NCBI GenBank assembly: GCA_040079635.1
Contig: JBEBJY010000001.1
Coordinates: 109,803-173,802 of the forward strand
DNA: 64,000 nucleotides
Direction of reading: 5' to 3'
Source: Aalborgiella sp040079635
Lineage (GTDB): Bacteria; Pseudomonadota; Gammaproteobacteria; Burkholderiales; Burkholderiaceae_C
Shown: piece by piece, positions 32,965 through 41,843 of the stretch
Layout of the letters: the number at the start of each line of letters is the position of its first letter
Numbering within the stretch: the stretch's first letter is position 1
Program-made: the position numbers and the translations under genes
Notes under the pieces: generated by a model
Databases searched by the model: none
Seen by the model: the letters and a program-made list of their open reading frames with translations, nothing else
What the model was told of the DNA's origin: nothing

Positions 32965-34423
32965 ATATTGTTCCCCAGTGTGGAATGTGGTGACTGCCCA
33001 GCGAGACGCAAACATTCTTTGGTTCACAAAACACCTCGTAGCTCCAAGTCCCGCCTTCGCGCCCCGTGCCGCTGGCCTTGGTGCCCCCAAAGGGTTGGCG
33101 CAGGTCGCGCACGTTTTGGCTGTTCACAAAACACATGCCTGCTTCTACGGCGGCAGCCATGCGGTGCGCTTTGGCCAGGTTCTCTGTCCACACATAGCTG
33201 GACAGGCCGTAGCTGATGTCGTTGGACAATTTGATCGCCTCGGCCTCGTCCTTGAACGGAATCAGGCATGCAACGGGGCCGAAGATTTCTTCTTGCGCAA
33301 TCCGCATGCGGTTGTCTACATCCGCAAACACCGTAGGTAGTACAAAATTGCCACGCTTCACATGATCGGGCAAATCAGGTGTCCCCAAGCCACCGCAGAG
33401 CATTGTCGCGCCTTCTTTCGGACCAAGTTCAATATAGCTGCGCACCTTGGCCAAATGCGCCTGGCTGATCATCGGGCCAACGATAGTTTTCTCATCCAAC
33501 GGGTCACCCACGGTGATGCGTTTGGCGCGTTCAGCAAACTTCTGTGCAAAGTCGGCGTAGATGCTTTGCTGCACTAGAATGCGGCTGCCTGCTGTGCAGC
33601 GTTCCCCGTTGTTGCTGAAGATCATGAAAATCGCCGCATCCAGTGCGCGGTCTAAATCCGCATCTGCAAAAATCACAAAGGGCGATTTGCCGCCCAGCTC
33701 CATGCTGAATTTTTTGAGACCTGCTGCCTGCACAATGCGATTCCCAGTCGCTGTCGAGCCGGTGAATGAAATAGCCCGTACATCCGGGTGGCTGCACAGT
33801 GGCTCGCCCGCTTCTTTGCCGTAGCCATGAACGACGTTGAGCACGCCTGCAGGAATGCCCGCCTCCAGCGCCAATTCGCCCAAACGCGCAGCGGTCATGG
33901 GTGACAACTCGCTCATCTTCAGCACGGCGGTGTTGCCAAACGCCAGGCAGGGTGCGACTTTCCAGGTGGAGGTCATGAAGGGCACGTTCCACGGGCTGAT
34001 CAGCGCGCACACACCTACCGGGTGGAACAGCGTGTAGTTCAGGTGCGTCTCGGTCGGGTAGGTATGGCCATCGACGCGGGTGCACATTTCGGCAAAATAG
34101 GTGAAGTTGTCAGCAGCGCGTGGAACCAGCTGTTTACCGGTTTGCGAGATGGTCTGACCGCAGTCTTTTGTTTCCATCTGTGCAATCTCGGGCACGTGTG
34201 CGGCGATCAACTCGCCCAGCTTGCGCATCAGCTTGGCGCGTTGCGGTGCGGGCGTTGCCGCCCAGTCAGGGAAGGCTGCTTTGGCGGCTGCTACGGCGGC
34301 GTTGACTTCCGCCTCGCCACCTGAGGCGACTTCGGCCAACACGTCCTGCGTAGCGGGATTGATGGTTTCAAAGTAGCTGGCGCTGGCCACTGATTTACCG
34401 TTGATGAGGTGATTGATTTGCAT
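32963..34423 (-). CDS. hpaE: 5-carboxymethyl-2-hydroxymuconate semialdehyde dehydrogenase
   Basis: A 486-residue NAD-dependent aldehyde dehydrogenase that oxidises the ring-cleavage semialdehyde. The catalytic cysteine is C276 in NGERCTAGSR; the catalytic glutamate is in SMELGGKSPF. The start is MQINHLING at 34423; 27 further in-frame codons upstream overlap hpaG2 and are discarded. The gene starts one base after the hpaG2 stop. The 3' end abuts the GC-rich repeat. Confidence 0.93.
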   Translation of the reverse strand: MQINHLINGKSVASASYFETINPATQDVLAEVASGGEAEVNAAVAAAKAAFPDWAATPAPQRAKLMRKLGELIAAHVPEIAQMETKDCGQTISQTGKQLVPRAADNFTYFAEMCTRVDGHTYPTETHLNYTLFHPVGVCALISPWNVPFMTSTWKVAPCLAFGNTAVLKMSELSPMTAARLGELALEAGIPAGVLNVVHGYGKEAGEPLCSHPDVRAISFTGSTATGNRIVQAAGLKKFSMELGGKSPFVIFADADLDRALDAAIFMIFSNNGERCTAGSRILVQQSIYADFAQKFAERAKRITVGDPLDEKTIVGPMISQAHLAKVRSYIELGPKEGATMLCGGLGTPDLPDHVKRGNFVLPTVFADVDNRMRIAQEEIFGPVACLIPFKDEAEAIKLSNDISYGLSSYVWTENLAKAHRMAAAVEAGMCFVNSQNVRDLRQPFGGTKASGTGREGGTWSYEVFCEPKNVCVSLGSHHIPHWGTI

Positions 34424-34424
34424 G

Positions 34425-35213
34425 TTAGTTTTTGGTACTGGGTTTCTTATCGGTGATTGTGTTGATGAGGGCGCCCACGCCTTCAATTTCGGTAACGATG
34501 ACATCGCCCGGCTGGCAATCCACCACCCCGTCGGGCGTACCGGTCAAAATCAAATCACCCGGTTGCAGTGTCATAAAGCTGCTGAAATATTCAATCAAAA
34601 ACGGCACGTCGAAAATCATATCGCGCGTGTTACCGCTTTGGGTGACTTGGCCATTGACGGTGGTTTTCAGTGCCAGATTCATGGGGTTGGCAATATCCGC
34701 CGCATCCACCAGCCACGGCCCCAGTGGGGTGCAGGTGTCGCGGTTTTTGACGCGCAGATTCGGGCGATACCAGTTTTCCAGGTAGTCGCGAATGGCGTAG
34801 TCGTTCGCCACGGTGTAGCCCTGTACAAAGTCATAGGCATCATCGCGCTTGACCTTTTTGGCGGTTTTGCCTAACACCACAGCCAGTTCGCACTCGTAAT
34901 GCATGAACTTGACGTCTGGCGGGCGGTAGGTCAAAGCGCGGTGGCCAATCAAACTGGCCTCGCCCTTGATGAAGACCAGCGGTTCCTCGGGGGCTTTGAA
35001 TTCCAGCTCTTTGGCGTGGTCGGCATAATTCAAACCCAGCGCAAGAATGGTTCGTGGGCGTGATGTCGCGATTAAAGGTGGCAGCCAGTGCACGGCGTCA
35101 AAATCTACCAACCGGTTGATTTGCCCCAATGCACCATCGGTCAATAAAAGTTGCCCATTTTGCTCAACTGCGTTGTAGCGTTCGCCTTCATAGTTCACAA
35201 CCGCGTGTTTCAT
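34425..35213 (-). CDS. hpaG2: Homoprotocatechuate pathway decarboxylase/isomerase, HpaG2 subunit
   Basis: A 262-residue fumarylacetoacetase-fold protein equal to the C-terminal half of bifunctional HpaG. It has metal-binding glutamates in HYECELAVVLG, LGLNYADHAKEL earlier, and LTGTPDGV near the end. ATG 35213 overlaps the hpaG1 stop (ATGA), so the two halves are made as separate but coupled chains. An open frame extending to 35336 is rejected because it overlaps hpaG1. Confidence 0.93.
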   Translation of the reverse strand: MKHAVVNYEGERYNAVEQNGQLLLTDGALGQINRLVDFDAVHWLPPLIATSRPRTILALGLNYADHAKELEFKAPEEPLVFIKGEASLIGHRALTYRPPDVKFMHYECELAVVLGKTAKKVKRDDAYDFVQGYTVANDYAIRDYLENWYRPNLRVKNRDTCTPLGPWLVDAADIANPMNLALKTTVNGQVTQSGNTRDMIFDVPFLIEYFSSFMTLQPGDLILTGTPDGVVDCQPGDVIVTEIEGVGALINTITDKKPSTKN

Positions 35214-35854
35214 GCAGCCTCCTCTATCAAAGCGACCAATGTGTTGCTTAATGTGCCCAGTGCAGGATGGTTGGGTGAGCTGATGGTGATCACGTCGCCT
35301 ACTTTGGCAACTGGCCTTTTTCCGTTTGGCAGGCAATCACAGCCCAGCATCAACACATCGCCGTCTCGTAGTGTCATAAATTCATACACGTCAGCTAATA
35401 ATTGCGCTGCAGGCCGCACCAGTTGCGAAAAATCCAGACTTTGCACCAAATCGCCATTCACGCGAACTTCTAGTTTGAAATCTTGCGGCGTGTCCGCTTC
35501 AATCGTCTGCGAACCTATGCCTAAAAATCCATCCAGACATTTGAACTTCACCGGCGGTCTGAAAAAACTGCTGTGCGGGATGGACAGGTCATTCACCAGC
35601 AAGTAGCGAATCTGTTGATGAGACATGACCATCGCGATGGTTGCGCCAATTTCCACCTCGGACACGCGTGCTGGCACGGCAATGCTGGCGCCATTCGCAC
35701 TCCAGGTGTTGGCCGGTTTGATGTACAGCACCGGTGCCTGCGGTGGCGCTTTGTAGGGTGGCTGGTTCATCTGGGGTTGCAGTGCCGCCAGCTCGGCCTT
35801 GAAGTTCAGCAGCGTGCCGTACACCGTGCCTGTCGGCATAAAAGTTTGAGTCAT
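35210..35854 (-). CDS. hpaG1: Homoprotocatechuate pathway isomerase/decarboxylase, HpaG1 subunit
   Basis: A 214-residue protein equal to the N-terminal half of HpaG, with GTVYGTLLNFKAEL at its start and PVLYIKPANTW following. The fumarylacetoacetase fold continues through VSEVEIGATIAMVMS and ends in GDVITISSPNHPALG. Start and stop both overlap neighbours by four bases (hpaR upstream, hpaG2 downstream). Being separate genes is common outside the enterobacteria. Confidence 0.92.
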   Translation of the reverse strand: MTQTFMPTGTVYGTLLNFKAELAALQPQMNQPPYKAPPQAPVLYIKPANTWSANGASIAVPARVSEVEIGATIAMVMSHQQIRYLLVNDLSIPHSSFFRPPVKFKCLDGFLGIGSQTIEADTPQDFKLEVRVNGDLVQSLDFSQLVRPAAQLLADVYEFMTLRDGDVLMLGCDCLPNGKRPVAKVGDVITISSPNHPALGTLSNTLVALIEEAA

Positions 35855-36315
35855 TGTGATGCTTGCTCCAGTTCAATCACGGCATCAAGCAATTCGTACA
35901 GCTGTGCCAATTTGTCTTTGCCCAAGGTGTCCTCCATCCATTGGTAATGGGTTTCTATGGTGGTTGAAAGGGTGTTCACCAACGCGTGGCCGCGCTCGGT
36001 TGCTTGCACCGCGGTGCGGCGCTGGTCCGCTGGGTCACGGCTTCGGGAAATCAGGCCATCGCGCTCCATGCGAGTTAGCACGCCCGTCAGGCTGGGCCCA
36101 AGGATGAAGGCTTCGCGCGCCACTCGTCCGGTTTCCACCGTGCCGTTTTCGCCCAACACCCGCAACACGCGCCATTGCTGGTCGCTCAGCGCATGTTCGC
36201 GCAGTGACGGCCGCGTGTGCGCCATGACCGCTTCGCGCGCTTGCAACAACAGACGCGGCAGGTTGCGGTGCTGGAAGGGCGTGGCTTTAGTCACAGAACT
36301 TGGTGATGTCATCAT
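35851..36315 (-). CDS. hpaR: MarR family regulator of homoprotocatechuate operon, HpaR
   Basis: A 154-residue winged-helix repressor. RNLPRLLLQAREAVM, LSDQQWRVLRVL and PSLTGVLTRMERDGLI match HpaR of E. coli. It is the first gene of the minus-strand hpa run and so probably represses its own operon. ATG 36315 (MMTSPSS) is chosen for agreement with the family, but an in-frame ATG at 36348 is also possible. A perfect 20-base palindrome lies directly upstream of 36315 and would be inside the coding region if the longer start were used. Confidence 0.9.
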   Translation of the reverse strand: MMTSPSSVTKATPFQHRNLPRLLLQAREAVMAHTRPSLREHALSDQQWRVLRVLGENGTVETGRVAREAFILGPSLTGVLTRMERDGLISRSRDPADQRRTAVQATERGHALVNTLSTTIETHYQWMEDTLGKDKLAQLYELLDAVIELEQASQ

Positions 36316-36316
36316 A

Positions 36317-36336
36317 TTATTTAATATATTAAATAA
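36317..36336. promoter_or_regulatory. Candidate HpaR operator palindrome
   Basis: TTATTTAATATATTAAATAA is a perfect 20-base palindrome starting two bases before the hpaR ATG at 36315. Its size and AT-rich symmetry fit MarR-family operators. Position over the start would allow autorepression of the hpa operon and could also reach the divergent gene at 36443. Confidence 0.6.
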
Positions 36337-36442
36337 ATAATTCAACATCGCGACAAGTGGGTTTACCCGACTGTCATTTAATACAGCTTAAAGAAAATCG
36401 CGCTCAAATCTGTTCTACTCATCTAAAAATGATACGTAAGCT

Positions 36443-37381
36443 ATGAAATTCAACGAATTCCCCGACGACCCCGAAGATATTGACCACACACCTGCCGAGC
36501 GCGCAGCCGCAGCCTCGCGCAGCACATGGGTTAGCGTCGGCATCAACTTGGTGTTGACCACCGTTCAAATACTTGTCGGCATTTTTGCTAAATCCCAAGG
36601 TTTGATCGCCGATGGTATCCACTCCTTGTCCGATTTGGTGGCTGACTTTGTGGTGCTGTTTGCGGGCCATCATGCCAAAAAAGACGCTGATGAAGACCAT
36701 CCTTACGGCCACCAGCGCTTTGAAACCGCCGCTTCGCTCGCTTTGGGTGGACTACTTATGGCTGTGGGCATTGGCATGTTGTGGTCGGCTTATCACAAAT
36801 TGGCAGCGCCCGAGACGGTGCAAACCGTCCATGTCGTCGCTTTATGGGTGGCTGGCGGCGCATTGATTGCCAAGGAAACGCTGTTCCGCTACATGCTGGC
36901 CATTGCTAAACGCGTCAAATCCAGCATGCTGGTGGCAAACGCTTGGCATGCGCGTTCGGACGCGGCATCGTCGTTGGTGGTTGGCTTGGGCATCGTTGGC
37001 AATCTGGCCGGTTACCCGATTTTGGATCCGATTGCCGCTTTGATTGTGGGTTTCATGGTCAGCAAAATGGGCTGGGAATTCGGCTGGGACGCCCTGCACG
37101 ACCTGATGGATCGCGCCGTGGACGAGCAAGAAGTCGCCGCGATTCGCCAAACCCTGCTCGACACCCCCGGCGTCAGCGACGTGCACGACGTGCATACCCG
37201 CAAAATGGGCGACATGATCGTGGTGGACGCGCACATCGAGGTGGACGCCGATATCACCGTCGAAGCCGGACATGACATCGCCGTGCTCGCCCGCCAGCGC
37301 GTCCTGCAGCGCCACCGCGTGCTGAACCTGATGACGCATGTCGACCCGTGGAAAAGGCCTGATTTGGATCATAAAACGTGA
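36443..37381 (+). CDS. Cation diffusion facilitator family transporter
   Basis: A 312-residue inner-membrane metal/proton antiporter with about six membrane segments and a cytoplasmic C-terminal domain (about 225-312). Metal-site residues are visible as D57, H60 and D64 in ADGIHSLSD and as H and D in WHARSDAASS. The C-terminal HDVHTRKMGDMIVVDAHIEV is the usual CDF dimer domain. Exported metal is probably zinc or iron; sequence does not decide. It is divergent from hpaR. Confidence 0.9.
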   Translation: MKFNEFPDDPEDIDHTPAERAAAASRSTWVSVGINLVLTTVQILVGIFAKSQGLIADGIHSLSDLVADFVVLFAGHHAKKDADEDHPYGHQRFETAASLALGGLLMAVGIGMLWSAYHKLAAPETVQTVHVVALWVAGGALIAKETLFRYMLAIAKRVKSSMLVANAWHARSDAASSLVVGLGIVGNLAGYPILDPIAALIVGFMVSKMGWEFGWDALHDLMDRAVDEQEVAAIRQTLLDTPGVSDVHDVHTRKMGDMIVVDAHIEVDADITVEAGHDIAVLARQRVLQRHRVLNLMTHVDPWKRPDLDHKT

Positions 37382-37518
37382 CAAAGTGGTTGTTCATTAG
37401 ATTTTTGTATGCAAATAAACACATCCTTAATAACGAGATAAGAATATCTAAATAACATCAGCGGGCATTCGAATGTTACTGAATGTTCGGTGCTTTCTAA
37501 ATTTACATATTCAATATC

Positions 37519-37953
37519 ATGACAACTTCAAAAAAAACCAAACTTCGCGATTTCAGCGCACTTTTTCTTGCAATTTCAGCCTCATTTTTAATGGCTGCTT
37601 GCGGTGGCGGTGGGGAGGGTTCTGACTCCGATTCTGATGACGATAAAAAAACGGTAGCTGCAGCGACCACGCCAGCGCCAACACCTGCACCAGCGGCTAC
37701 TCCGGCACCAGCGGCTACTCCGACGCCAGCACCAACACCCACTCCATCTTCAGCAGGCACGGTCGGTAAATCTCTGTGGGCGAATAACTGCGCAGTCTGC
37801 CATGGTGGTGATACTGGTAAAGGCGCAAACCCAAGCAAAACTTTGAATGCCATTGCAGCTAATACGGGTGGCATGGGTTACTTGAGCGGCACAATCGGCG
37901 CTAACGAAGCCAGTCAAATCGCTACTTACGTTGCTAACCCAGGTGCATATTGA
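37519..37953 (+). CDS. Lipoprotein class I cytochrome c
   Basis: A 144-residue protein with a signal peptide ending in lipobox LMAAC (C28 lipidated). An acidic Ser/Asp tract (35-42) and a long Pro/Ala/Thr repeat linker (50-77) follow. The small c-type domain has CAVCH at 91-95 for heme attachment and M119 in GGMGY as probable sixth ligand. The linker would hold the electron carrier away from the membrane. The acceptor or donor is not known. It stands alone between a cation exporter and radA. Confidence 0.85.
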   Translation: MTTSKKTKLRDFSALFLAISASFLMAACGGGGEGSDSDSDDDKKTVAAATTPAPTPAPAATPAPAATPTPAPTPTPSSAGTVGKSLWANNCAVCHGGDTGKGANPSKTLNAIAANTGGMGYLSGTIGANEASQIATYVANPGAY

Positions 37954-38010
37954 TTAAATGTCGCGTCATGATTTTTCTATCAATGGCGTAATTTTATTTA
38001 AAATAACGAA

Positions 38011-38057
38011 ATAGCCGACGTATTTATTTACTTAGTAGCTATAAAAACCATAGCAAT
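38011..38057 (-). repeat. Palindromic element copy 8, intergenic before radA
   Basis: Reverse orientation: ATAGCCGACGTATTTATTTA, then TTAGTAGCTATAAAAACCATAGCA. Arms are intact; the core has two changes. It lies between the cytochrome c gene and radA, about 50 bases before the radA start. Confidence 0.8.
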
Positions 38058-38105
38058 TGCCAATATCTGCTGTTTTGTACAGTATTTTGCATTAACATGC
38101 AGCTT

Positions 38106-39491
38106 ATGGCTAAAGAAAAAACAATTTACGTCTGCACCGAATGCGGCGGCACCGCGCCCAAGTGGCTGGGCAAATGCCCCAGCTGCAACGCTTGGAACAC
38201 CCTAGTAGAGTCGGTCGCCGAGAGCGCGCAACCCACCAAAAATCGCTTTGCCTCCCTGGCCAAAACCGCCGAAGTAGCGACGCTTGGCGACATTGACGCC
38301 GTCGACATGCAGCGCACCCCTACAGGGCACGACGAGCTAGACCGCGTTTTAGGCGGCGGTATCGTCGAAGGCGGCGTGGTGCTGATAGGCGGCGATCCTG
38401 GCATCGGCAAATCGACGCTGCTGCTGCAGGCGTTGGATTCACTGCAGCGCAGCGGCCAACGAACACTCTATGTGACGGGTGAGGAGAGCGGTGCACAAGT
38501 CGCATTACGTTCCCGTCGGTTGGGCTTGCTCAATTCTCAGGTCAAAGTCATGGCTGAAATCGGCTTAGAAAAAATCCTTGCCACGCTGGAAAAAGAGCAA
38601 CCCCAGATCGCGGTGATCGACTCCATCCAAACCGTTTACTCAGATCAATTAACCTCCGCGCCCGGTTCAGTCGCTCAGGTGCGTGAATGCGCGGCGCATT
38701 TGACGCGCTACGCCAAAAGCAGCGGCACCGCCATTGTCTTAGTCGGCCATGTCACCAAAGAAGGTGCTTTGGCCGGCCCGCGCGTGCTAGAGCACATGGT
38801 TGACACTGTGTTGTACTTTGAGGGCGACACTCACAGCAGCTTCCGCTTGGTACGTGCCATCAAAAACCGCTTCGGTGCGGTCAATGAAATTGGTGTATTT
38901 GCTATGACCGAAAAAGGCTTGAAAGGCGTCAGCAACCCCAGCGCCATTTTCTTGAGCCAGCACAGCGAGCCCGTGCCAGGTAGTTGCGTGATGGTGACTT
39001 TGGAAGGCACACGTCCCATGTTGGTGGAGATTCAAGCCTTGGTAGACAGCGGCGGCCCGAGTCCGCGGCGCTTGAGCGTGGGTTTGGATAAAGACCGTTT
39101 GGCGATGCTGTTGGCCGTCTTGCACCGCCACGCGGGCGTCGCTTGTATGGATCAAGACGTGTTTGTTAACGCTGTTGGCGGCGTGCGCATCAGCGAGCCT
39201 GCGGCGGATTTGGCCGTGATGCTGTCTATCACTTCCAGCCTGCGCGGCAAACCGCTTCCCAAAGGTTTCATCGCATTCGGTGAGGTGGGTTTAGCTGGTG
39301 AAGTCCGCCCCGCCCCGCGTGGTCAAGAGCGCTTGAAAGAAGCCGCCAAGCTTGGTTTCAGTGTTGCCATCGTCCCAAAAGCCAATGCGCCGAAAAAGGG
39401 CGCGAAAGAGAACAAAGACTTTGAGGGACTGACAATTCACGCTGTTGAGCGCATTGAAGAAGCGATGGCTGTGGTGAGGCGTCTATGCTAA
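38106..39491 (+). CDS. radA: DNA repair protein RadA
   Basis: A 461-residue RecA-like helicase that aids branch migration in recombination. The N-terminal zinc finger uses C10, C13, C24 and C27; Walker A is GDPGIGKST at 96-104; the RadA-specific KNRFG motif follows in RAIKNRFGAV. A Lon-like domain forms the C-terminus. ATG 38106 (MAKEKT) fits the family better than ATG 38097. Length is typical. Confidence 0.96.
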   Translation: MAKEKTIYVCTECGGTAPKWLGKCPSCNAWNTLVESVAESAQPTKNRFASLAKTAEVATLGDIDAVDMQRTPTGHDELDRVLGGGIVEGGVVLIGGDPGIGKSTLLLQALDSLQRSGQRTLYVTGEESGAQVALRSRRLGLLNSQVKVMAEIGLEKILATLEKEQPQIAVIDSIQTVYSDQLTSAPGSVAQVRECAAHLTRYAKSSGTAIVLVGHVTKEGALAGPRVLEHMVDTVLYFEGDTHSSFRLVRAIKNRFGAVNEIGVFAMTEKGLKGVSNPSAIFLSQHSEPVPGSCVMVTLEGTRPMLVEIQALVDSGGPSPRRLSVGLDKDRLAMLLAVLHRHAGVACMDQDVFVNAVGGVRISEPAADLAVMLSITSSLRGKPLPKGFIAFGEVGLAGEVRPAPRGQERLKEAAKLGFSVAIVPKANAPKKGAKENKDFEGLTIHAVERIEEAMAVVRRLC

Positions 39492-39527
39492 GCGCTTGTA
39501 AATAAGCATCATATAAGTTTATGGAAA

Positions 39528-39548
39528 TATAATTTTACATATTGTAAA
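39528..39548 (+). promoter_or_regulatory. Candidate promoter and operator of the SHP operon
   Basis: A perfect TATAAT lies at 39528-39533, with no recognisable -35 at 17 bases. It is followed at once by the inverted repeat TTTACA-TAT-TGTAAA (39534-39548). The site is 24 bases upstream of the TTG start of the first gene. The missing -35 suggests an activator, possibly the response regulator encoded in the same operon. Confidence 0.4.
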
Positions 39549-39572
39549 TTTAACTTACTTGAAGGAATAATT

Positions 39573-39974
39573 TTGAGATTTTTAAAATCTAAAGCAATCA
39601 TAATTTTGTCTGCATTTACAATCAGTAGTGCAAGCCTTTTTGCTGCAACACCAGCAGAGCTCCTAGCCACATACACGGCGCAAGCTGGTGCGCCTGCTCA
39701 GCCTGCTCGTGGTCAGCAGCTGTTTACAGCCAAGCATGGCAAAGAGTGGAGCTGTTCGACCTGTCATTCCGCTGCGCCAACTGTAGATGGTAAGCATGCC
39801 ACTACGGGTAAGGTTATCGGCTCGCTCGCGCCAGCTTTCAACGCCGAACGATTTACAGATATTGCGAAATCAGACAAATGGTTTCGACGCAATTGCAACG
39901 ATGTGATGGGGCGTGAATGTACCGCTGTTGAAAAAGCAGATGTGTTGTCATGGTTGATGACGTTTAAAAAATAA
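39573..39974 (+). CDS. shp: DUF1924 protein, sphaeroides heme protein (SHP) family
   Basis: A 133-residue secreted c-type cytochrome with a signal peptide (cleavage after about residue 25, FAATP). Heme is attached at CSTCH (61-65). The sequence FRRNCNDVMGREC (about 104-116) carries the asparagine-type heme ligand and the disulfide C108-C116 typical of SHP, which binds oxygen. The start is TTG at 39573, supported by GAAGGAA 12 bases upstream. It heads an operon with diheme cytochrome c and cytochrome b561, as in other SHP-carrying bacteria. Physiological role of SHP is not settled. Confidence 0.85.
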   Translation: MRFLKSKAIIILSAFTISSASLFAATPAELLATYTAQAGAPAQPARGQQLFTAKHGKEWSCSTCHSAAPTVDGKHATTGKVIGSLAPAFNAERFTDIAKSDKWFRRNCNDVMGRECTAVEKADVLSWLMTFKK

Positions 39975-39996
39975 TCACATTTGGAAGCGACATAAA

Positions 39997-40476
39997 ATGA
40001 AAAATATTAAACAATTCAGCTATACCTTACTTGCTTTTATGAGCGCAACATGCGCCTTAGCAGCCTTTGCGGATTCGAATACTGCAACCGTGCCTTTGTT
40101 GCCTATTTATAAACAAGAATGCGCAGCTTGTCATATCGCCTACCCAGCGGGCATGTTGCCTGCAGGTTCCTGGAAACGGCTGATGGGTGGGTTAAATAAG
40201 CACTATGGCACCGATGCATCTTTGGATGCAAAAAGTTTGTCTGAAATTTCAGGTTGGCTAGACGGACATGCCGGCACCTACAAGCGCGTGAGCGAAATGC
40301 CACCGGATGACAGGATTACCAAGTCAGCATGGTTTATAAGAAAACACAATGAGCGTGAAGTGTCACCCGCTGTTTGGAAACGCGCATCAGTCGGAAGCGC
40401 TTCAAATTGCATAGCCTGCCATACCAATGCCGCACAAGGCAGCTTTAGCGAGCGCGAAATCAAAATACCGAAATAA
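39997..40476 (+). CDS. Diheme cytochrome c (DHC family)
   Basis: A 159-residue periplasmic diheme cytochrome c with a signal peptide (to about residue 26). Heme attachment sites are CAACH (42-46) near the mature N-terminus and CIACH (138-142) near the C-terminus, with helices between. This spacing and the ERE-type end match the DHC family, the known electron partner of SHP. It starts 22 bases after the SHP gene and ends 5 bases before the cytochrome b561 gene. Confidence 0.88.
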   Translation: MKNIKQFSYTLLAFMSATCALAAFADSNTATVPLLPIYKQECAACHIAYPAGMLPAGSWKRLMGGLNKHYGTDASLDAKSLSEISGWLDGHAGTYKRVSEMPPDDRITKSAWFIRKHNEREVSPAVWKRASVGSASNCIACHTNAAQGSFSEREIKIPK

Positions 40477-40481
40477 ATAAA

Positions 40482-41120
40482 ATGATAATTAATTCAGAAA
40501 AATCCCAAGTATTGGTTTGGGATGCGCCAGTTCGCGTGTTTCATTGGTTGATGGTGCTTAGTTTTGCAGGCGCTTATTTGACGGCTGAAAGCGAGCGCTG
40601 GCGTCTCATCCATGTGACTCTTGGTTACAGCATGGGCGGTTTGGTTGCATTCCGTATTGTTTGGGGATTGATTGGTACGCGTTATGCTCGCTTTAGCAAC
40701 TTTGTAAGTGGCTTTGCTGCTGTGAAGCGATATGTTCAAAGTTTGATGGCTGGTAGGCCTGAACATTATGTGGGACACAATCCAGCTGGCGCGGTTGCCA
40801 TTGCTTTGTTGTTGTTATCAAGTATTGTTATTGTCGCTACTGGCTGGGGTGTCTATAACGACAAAGGCGGAAAAGTTATAGAAGAGTTGCATGAACTTTC
40901 TTCTAATTTTATGTTGCTCGTTGTAATTATTCATATAGCGGGCGTCGTTGTTTCGAGCTGGCTGCACCGTGAAAATTTAATACGTGCAATGGTTACAGGT
41001 AAAAAAATAGCTGAAGCAAAACAAGGTATAAAAGTGACATGGAAATTTTTGGCATTCGTCCTTGTGATGTCAACCTTTGGTTTTTGGTATTTTCAATGGT
41101 TGTCAGCACCCGGCATTTAA
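40482..41120 (+). CDS. Cytochrome b561 family protein
   Basis: A 212-residue membrane cytochrome b with four to five membrane segments. Candidate heme ligands are H20 in VRVFHWLM and later histidines in HELSSNFM and HIAGVVVSSWLHRE. In SHP operons such a b-type cytochrome passes quinol electrons to DHC and then SHP. Intergenic distance of five bases marks it as part of the same operon. C-terminal membrane segment ends almost at the stop. Confidence 0.88.
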   Translation: MIINSEKSQVLVWDAPVRVFHWLMVLSFAGAYLTAESERWRLIHVTLGYSMGGLVAFRIVWGLIGTRYARFSNFVSGFAAVKRYVQSLMAGRPEHYVGHNPAGAVAIALLLLSSIVIVATGWGVYNDKGGKVIEELHELSSNFMLLVVIIHIAGVVVSSWLHRENLIRAMVTGKKIAEAKQGIKVTWKFLAFVLVMSTFGFWYFQWLSAPGI

Positions 41121-41153
41121 AAGAAAATCGATTTAGTATTGGGGGAAATACAC

Positions 41154-41843
41154 ATGCGAATCTTATTGGCTGAAGACGATGCAATTTTAGGAGACGGCCT
41201 ACGCGCGGGTTTGCGCCAGTTGGGCTTTCGGGTCGATTGGGTGCGTGATGGTTTGGCGGCGGAGCGGGAGCTGATGACGGGAGAATACGCCGCAGCCGTG
41301 CTTGATTTGGGTTTGCCGCACAAAGATGGGCTAGATATTTTGCACGCTGTGCGGGATAAAAAAATAGCCACCCCTGTTTTGATTTTAACTGCGCGCGACA
41401 CAGTCCCCGAGCGCATTCGCGGACTTGATTTAGGAGCCGATGACTATGTTGTTAAACCCATAGATTTGAATGAACTGGGTGCACGCGTACGCGCTTTGGT
41501 GCGACGCGCGCATGGTCAAGTTCAAGATATTCTGCAGTGTGGCGCATTGAAGTTGGATCGTGGTGCTCGGCAGACCATTTATAACGATGAAGTAGTTATC
41601 CTATCAACGCGTGAGTTTGATCTGCTGTATGTGTTGATGCTCAATGCGGGTCGTGTGATGTCGCGCGACCAATTGGAGCAGCAGCTTTATAGTTGGGGCT
41701 ATGAGGTTGAGAGCAATACCATCGAGGTGCATATTCACCATCTACGAAAAAAATTAAACACTGATGTGATTCAAACCGTGCGCGGTGTTGGATACACCAT
41801 TTTGCGCGATCAAGTCGCATCATTGAATCAAGATAGTGTATGA
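41154..41843 (+). CDS. OmpR-family response regulator
   Basis: A 229-residue two-component regulator. Receiver residues are E7/D8/D9 in AEDDA, phosphoacceptor D51 in VLDLGLP and K101 in YVVKPID. The C-terminal winged helix includes RDQLEQQLYSWG and the VRGVGYTI end typical of the OmpR/PhoB group, closest to QseB/PmrA. ATG 41154 is preceded by GGGGGAAA. It starts 33 bases after the cytochrome b561 gene and overlaps the kinase start by four bases, so it probably controls the SHP operon. Confidence 0.92.
   Translation: MRILLAEDDAILGDGLRAGLRQLGFRVDWVRDGLAAERELMTGEYAAAVLDLGLPHKDGLDILHAVRDKKIATPVLILTARDTVPERIRGLDLGADDYVVKPIDLNELGARVRALVRRAHGQVQDILQCGALKLDRGARQTIYNDEVVILSTREFDLLYVLMLNAGRVMSRDQLEQQLYSWGYEVESNTIEVHIHHLRKKLNTDVIQTVRGVGYTILRDQVASLNQDSV

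Noticed and set aside
34425..35854. hpaG as a frameshifted single gene
   Set aside because: The two halves overlap by a clean ATGA and both keep full domains, as in other bacteria with separate hpaG1 and hpaG2.
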